From Lachnoclostridium phytofermentans ISDg (lineage in GTDB: Bacteria; Bacillota; Clostridia; Lachnospirales; Lachnospiraceae), in assembly GCF_000018685.1 (NCBI RefSeq), contig NC_010001.1, positions 1,752,001 through 1,816,000 of the forward strand: a DNA stretch of 64,000 nucleotides, in the 5' to 3' direction. The notes beneath the pieces are model-generated. The model was not told the DNA's origin, searched no databases, and was given only the letters and a program-made list of their open reading frames with translations. Shown piece by piece: positions 60,543-64,000 of this stretch; positions within the stretch are counted from its first letter, which is position 1; each line of letters opens with the position of its first letter. The position numbers were made by a program, and so were the translations under genes.

Positions 60543-61093
60543 AAAAGATATGTTCAGTCATTGTCTCCCTGCTGATTTTAGCAAATTGCGCTGTTCCTGC
60601 TTTCGCAGCGACCAATCCGATTGCACAGAATATAGGAGTAGAGATTACCTCTCCCACCAGCATTGAAGGTAAGCCAGTTTATAACGCTGATATAGAAATC
60701 ACGGTGAAAAATATGACCGACCATGAAATAAGTAACCTTATTTGCTATCTCATGATCGTGGACTTGGGCCGTGATATGACCTATCCTGTTGATGAGTTTG
60801 GTACCGAAGCGTATCAGACGAGAAGTATCACTTCACTTCCCGCACATGGAGAATGCATAGTAGTGATACCTGTCAAAATCCTCTATGTGGGGCACTTCCA
60901 GTTCTCAGCCTCGGTCACCGACCTTGAGAATAACCATACTGTCACAGCCGACCCACTCAGTGTTAATATGATTGCCGTCTCTGAACTGAATAAGCCGTTG
61001 GTCGTATCGGTTGCGGTTGTTATTCCTTTACTGATTGCCGGGTATGTTATCTTGCATACCAATCATAGGAAAGGCAGTAAAAAGCACAATTAA
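60539..61093 (+). CDS. Exported, membrane-anchored protein with Ig-like domain
   Basis: A 184-residue protein with a signal peptide (cleavage likely after VPAFAA, about residue 24). A beta-sandwich-like extracellular domain follows, with EITVKNMTDHEIS and SLPAHGECIVVIPVKI, as in NEW3/CARDB-type modules. A C-terminal membrane segment (VVSVAVVIPLLIAGYVIL) precedes a basic tail. The ATG overlaps the permease stop; AAAAGGGGG is the ribosome site. Probably a surface accessory of the ABC transporter. Confidence 0.8.
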   Translation: MKKICSVIVSLLILANCAVPAFAATNPIAQNIGVEITSPTSIEGKPVYNADIEITVKNMTDHEISNLICYLMIVDLGRDMTYPVDEFGTEAYQTRSITSLPAHGECIVVIPVKILYVGHFQFSASVTDLENNHTVTADPLSVNMIAVSELNKPLVVSVAVVIPLLIAGYVILHTNHRKGSKKHN

Positions 61094-61125
61094 AAAACAT
61101 ATAATTTTTGGAGGTAAAAATTACA

Positions 61126-62313
61126 ATGCAAAAAACGAAGTATGAGGTAATGCTAAATAAGGTGCCGGAAGTCACCATTTTCTTTTGGATCATCAAGGTC
61201 TTGTGTACCACGGTTGGCGAGACCGTATCGGATTTTTTAAACGTAACATTAGGGCTCGGCTTAAATGTAACCTCGGTTGTCATGGGTGTACTACTGGCGG
61301 TTGCTCTTGTTTTTCAGTTTCGGGCGAAAAAATATATGCCCGGATTGTATTGGATGAACGTTGCATTACTTAGTGTATTTGGAACGCTTGTGACAGACAC
61401 GCTGACAGATGCACTCGGATTGCCGCTTGAAATCAGCACGGTAGGGTTCTCCATTTGTCTGCTACTTACGTTTTTAGTCTGGCATCATTATGAAAAAACA
61501 TTGTCCATTCACTTGATATATACAGTGCGCAGAGAAGCATTTTACTGGCTGGCCATTCTTTTCACTTTTGCACTCGGAACCGCCTCCGGTGATTTGATGG
61601 CTGAAGGGTTGGGTCTTGGCTATTTACCTACCGGTATCATCGTCTGCGCGGTTATTATCTGTGTTGGAATTGGATACAAATTGGGACTTGATTCGGTTTT
61701 GTCCTTCTGGATTGCGTACATTATGACCCGGCCTTTGGGCGCATCATTGGGCGACTTTCTTTCCCAACCAAAATCGAATGGAGGACTTGGACTTGGAACG
61801 ACTTCAACAAGTGTTATCTTCCTTGCTGCAATTCTCGCAACAGTGGTGTTCCTTATCGTAACCAAAAAAGATATTCGGGAGTTGAGTACTTCGGATCAAA
61901 TGCCGACCGGCGAAACATCAAGCAAGAGTAATCGTCGCGTGTTGATACAGACAATAGCAGTCATTTGCATATTAGCGTTGCTCAGTGGAAGTGGATATGT
62001 CATCCGACAGGCAAGTCTTGCAAACAATACAAACAGCTCGGTATCCTGGTCGGATATGTCGCAGTTTGTAACTATAGAGGAGGATGTGCTTGTGCTTGTG
62101 AATAATGGTGACTTTTCAGCGGCGAAAACTCGTGTCAAAGATTTGGAGACCACTTGGGATCAATCCGCTGCTGTGCTGAAGGCTGCAGACAAAGAGAGAT
62201 GGAAACAGGCAGACTCCGGAATTGATGCGGTTTTGCATGAGATTCGGGCAGGCAAACCGGATATGGACTCAAGCAAAATAGCATTGGAAAACTCAATGAA
62301 TATGTTTAAATAG
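61126..62313 (+). CDS. COG4705-like polytopic membrane protein with four internal repeats
   Basis: A 395-residue protein. The first 250 residues contain eight or so membrane segments in four repeats marked by TTVGETVSDFLNVTLGLG, TLVTDTLTDALGLPLE, TASGDLMAEGLGLG and RPLGASLGDFLSQP, a COG4705 feature. A ninth segment (about 275-295) leads to an extracytoplasmic helical tail. GGAGG precedes the ATG at 61126. It closes the kinase-regulator-ABC cluster. Transport function unknown. Confidence 0.85.
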   Translation: MQKTKYEVMLNKVPEVTIFFWIIKVLCTTVGETVSDFLNVTLGLGLNVTSVVMGVLLAVALVFQFRAKKYMPGLYWMNVALLSVFGTLVTDTLTDALGLPLEISTVGFSICLLLTFLVWHHYEKTLSIHLIYTVRREAFYWLAILFTFALGTASGDLMAEGLGLGYLPTGIIVCAVIICVGIGYKLGLDSVLSFWIAYIMTRPLGASLGDFLSQPKSNGGLGLGTTSTSVIFLAAILATVVFLIVTKKDIRELSTSDQMPTGETSSKSNRRVLIQTIAVICILALLSGSGYVIRQASLANNTNSSVSWSDMSQFVTIEEDVLVLVNNGDFSAAKTRVKDLETTWDQSAAVLKAADKERWKQADSGIDAVLHEIRAGKPDMDSSKIALENSMNMFK

Positions 62314-62320
62314 AATTAAA

Positions 62321-62397
62321 GGGCTGTTGCAAAGTTTAATAAAGCCTATGCTGAAAATAGAGGATACGAAAAATATGTAACCAACAAATACGAAAAA
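62321..62397 (+). pseudogene. IS1182-end-like junction and carbonic anhydrase fragment
   Basis: GGGCTGTTGCAAA at 62321 equals the terminal sequence of the IS1182 element. It runs directly into a fragment encoding FNKAYAENRGYEKYVTNKYEK, matching residues 8-25 or so of the carbonic anhydrase at 54408 (FNKAFVENKGYEKYITNKF). The rest of the gene is absent. This is a deletion scar joining an IS end to a gene fragment. Confidence 0.8.
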
Positions 62398-62452
62398 CCA
62401 TGAAATGTGCAAAGGTGAGTATACCAGCCTTTAAAACATTTCATGGTTTTTC
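62393..62452. terminator. Bidirectional terminator, copy 2 of the duplicated hairpin
   Basis: AAAAACCATGAAATGT pairs with ACATTTCATGGTTTTT, with an inner AAAGG/CCTTT stem. It follows the AraC gene on the minus strand and is homologous to 56133-56193. Confidence 0.85.
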
Positions 62453-62481
62453 TATTATGTATTATATGCAACAATAAATCA

Positions 62482-63366
62482 TTAATATTTAATCGGAAAA
62501 TAGATATCAGCCTCACAATAATCTTCTTTACAGATTTTTTGATTCATACGTTCAAAATGAAACTGTCTAGTTGGCTTGAAACTCGTTGTAGGTAACCACA
62601 CTGTTTCAATCACTTCATAGATCTCAGACAATAATTTCATAGTTAAATCCTCTGGCGAGTGAAGACCAACATAGCGAAAAACCGCATAATCAGAGCGTTC
62701 AATCGTCTGACAAGTAAAGATAGAATTGAAATCAAAAGACTCAGACACTTCAACACTAGGCATGTAATAATCTGCTGTATAAAAATCATGGTAGGTAACC
62801 AATCCATAATACAAATGCTCGTTTATTGCATTTTGAAGGAGATACCGTTTATTATAATAAAAATCCATGGCACTTGAATTTGCAGTTGCGGTATTATAAT
62901 TTTCTATGTGGTTAATCAAAGTTTTGATACCCGCAAGGTGAAACTTGGGCATGGTACAATACCATGGGGTAATGACAATTCCTTTTGATATATCATTAAG
63001 CAGGCTGGTATCAATTCTTGGAACAATGGGAAGTTCACAGTTTTTCTGACGAAAGGCTGAGGGAGTAAGACCAAAAAGTTGTTTAAATGCTCTTTCATAA
63101 CTTTGTTCATATTCAAAATTATAATCATAAGCGATATCAATAATTTTAAGTTTATCATCAAGTAATTCATTCAGGCTACTAGTGAGTTTTCTTCCACGTA
63201 CATAAGTAATTAAAGGAGAGCCTGTTATTGCTTTAAATATTCTGTGAAAATGAAACTTTGAAATACCTATTTGTTTTGCAATCTCATCTAATGATAAATT
63301 TGTTTTCAAGTTATCTTCAATCAGAATTACAGCATCTTCTATAAGCTTTCGATTTGCAATGTTCAT
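62482..63366 (-). CDS. AraC-family regulator with GyrI-like effector-binding domain
   Basis: A 294-residue regulator. The N-terminal AraC HTH pair (about 5-105: LSLDEIAKQIGISKFHFHRIFK, then IIDIAYDYNFEYEQSYERAFKQLFG) is followed by an effector-binding domain (about 125-294) like the Rob/SoxS-associated GyrI fold. ATG 63366 is chosen over an upstream in-frame ATG at 63396 because GGAAAGG and GGGA lie before it. A remnant of a second copy lies at 56220-56325. Confidence 0.88.
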   Translation of the reverse strand: MNIANRKLIEDAVILIEDNLKTNLSLDEIAKQIGISKFHFHRIFKAITGSPLITYVRGRKLTSSLNELLDDKLKIIDIAYDYNFEYEQSYERAFKQLFGLTPSAFRQKNCELPIVPRIDTSLLNDISKGIVITPWYCTMPKFHLAGIKTLINHIENYNTATANSSAMDFYYNKRYLLQNAINEHLYYGLVTYHDFYTADYYMPSVEVSESFDFNSIFTCQTIERSDYAVFRYVGLHSPEDLTMKLLSEIYEVIETVWLPTTSFKPTRQFHFERMNQKICKEDYCEADIYFPIKY

Positions 63367-63591
63367 ATTAATCCCATGCCTTTCCAGAGCCTGCAAACAT
63401 TGAACTGTGAATATATTATTTGCAACATGAATTGAAATTCACTTTGTGAAAAAACTTTGTTATTCACAATAACTACCCCAAAAACGAAAATTAAGGTAAA
63501 ATAGCAAGAATTGTTCAGTAAGCTTTTATTAAGAATGATATACTATGGGCAGCGTTTTGTCAAAATATAGTAAATGGGAGGATGCAGATAC

Positions 63592-64000
63592 ATGAAACAA
63601 TTTCCTAAGACAATCATTATAGTTGCTATCTTAATATTCGGACTGACAGGGTGTAAGAATAATTCAAAAGCACCAGAGAAGGAAGTATCTAGTGTGACAC
63701 TAGGCAATCCGGAAGATAAAGATAATCAAGAAAACAAGGATGATCCGGAAGTTAAAAATAATCAAGACGTAGATCAAAATACTAATCAAGAAGCCAATAA
63801 GGAAACTGGCCAAGAAGAATTTGAATTAAAAGAAGGTACAATAGAATCAGTTACTTATAATTCCAAAGCTATTGCAGAAAATCTGATCAAAGAAAATACA
63901 GAAAAAAAGATACATATCTATTTACCACCATCTTATAATGAAAGTGAAAAAGAATATCCAGTTGTTTATTTTTTACATGGCTTTGGTGATTCAGCATATG
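63592..64000 (+). CDS. Lipoprotein with esterase domain, 3' end outside the window
   Basis: At least 136 residues. A signal with lipobox LTGCK (about residues 18-22) is followed by an Asn/Asp/Glu-rich linker (about 25-80) with repeated NQE/KDD elements. The beginning of a putative esterase domain then reads KKIHIYLPPSYNESEKEYP and VVYFLHGFGD, the oxyanion-hole HG motif of the esterase D/feruloyl-esterase-like alpha/beta hydrolases. GGGAGG lies 9 bases upstream. A surface carbohydrate-ester hydrolase is likely. Confidence 0.85.
   Translation, partial: MKQFPKTIIIVAILIFGLTGCKNNSKAPEKEVSSVTLGNPEDKDNQENKDDPEVKNNQDVDQNTNQEANKETGQEEFELKEGTIESVTYNSKAIAENLIKENTEKKIHIYLPPSYNESEKEYPVVYFLHGFGDSAY

Noticed and set aside
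1..64000. tRNA or rRNA genes
   Set aside because: No cloverleaf with a GTTCRA-type T-loop and CCA-like end, and no rRNA core segments, were noticed in a reading by eye.

Overview
The window looks like a low-GC anaerobic Firmicute of the Lachnospiraceae, in the neighbourhood of Lachnoclostridium (Clostridium) phytofermentans. The basis is a GRM-type microcompartment locus, AT-rich intergenic DNA, strong GGAGG ribosome sites, frequent GTG/TTG starts and clostridial families (CD3324, MocR, iron-sulfur serine dehydratase). The organism name is an inference from gene content, not a database match.

Region 1 (1-15,044) is a complete choline-degrading bacterial microcompartment (BMC) operon, all on the + strand. 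It encodes a glycyl-radical choline trimethylamine-lyase (CutC) and its radical-SAM activase (CutD). CoA-acylating acetaldehyde dehydrogenase, alcohol dehydrogenase and PduL turn the acetaldehyde into ethanol and acetyl phosphate. EutQ, EutJ, EutP and EutT-like accessory proteins and seven shell proteins complete the set: four BMC-H of the usual type, a permuted EutS type, a GrpU type with a GXCPQ Fe-S motif, and an EutN pentamer. Two oddities stand out. A second aldehyde dehydrogenase has Ser in place of the catalytic Cys, and one shell protein carries a long linker plus a putative nucleic-acid-binding C-terminal domain.

Region 2 (15-29 kb) is an accessory zone rich in repeats and decay. It holds a small membrane protein, an ICMT-like methyltransferase, a HAD phosphatase with an altered DxD motif, two DUF1349 copies (one broken), two peptidoglycan hydrolases, two lipoproteins and a probable group II intron fragment. 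It also holds a 2.3-kb graveyard of gene fragments and a nested pair of insertion sequences: an ISL3 element with an 8-bp target duplication inside an IS1182 element.

Region 3 (29-36 kb) has a TetR regulator fused by deletion to half of an MFS transporter, an FtsX-type ABC exporter, and a divergent MocR regulator/EamA exporter pair with a palindromic operator.

Region 4 (36.5-43.7 kb) is a phosphonate/organophosphate uptake and hydrolysis unit: phnD, phnC, two phnE, a 5'-nucleotidase-type phosphatase, a glycerophosphodiester phosphodiesterase and a LacI regulator.

Region 5 (43.9-56.1 kb) is mostly single genes: a DUF2207 protein, a hemerythrin-like protein, a serine hydrolase, a MerR regulator, a serine uptake and deamination operon (sdaAA/sdaAB plus transporter), a CD3324 protein behind a striking attenuator-like leader, an RsgA GTPase fused to an RNHCP zinc domain, a beta-carbonic anhydrase and a 2-hydroxyacid dehydrogenase.

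Region 6 (56.4-62.3 kb) is a visibly GC-richer block: a two-component system, an ABC transporter, an exported protein and a COG4705 membrane protein. Fragments of the same ancestral carbonic anhydrase/AraC segment flank it, so it is probably an acquired island. The window ends with an AraC regulator and the 5' part of a lipoprotein esterase. No rRNA, tRNA or CRISPR array was seen.
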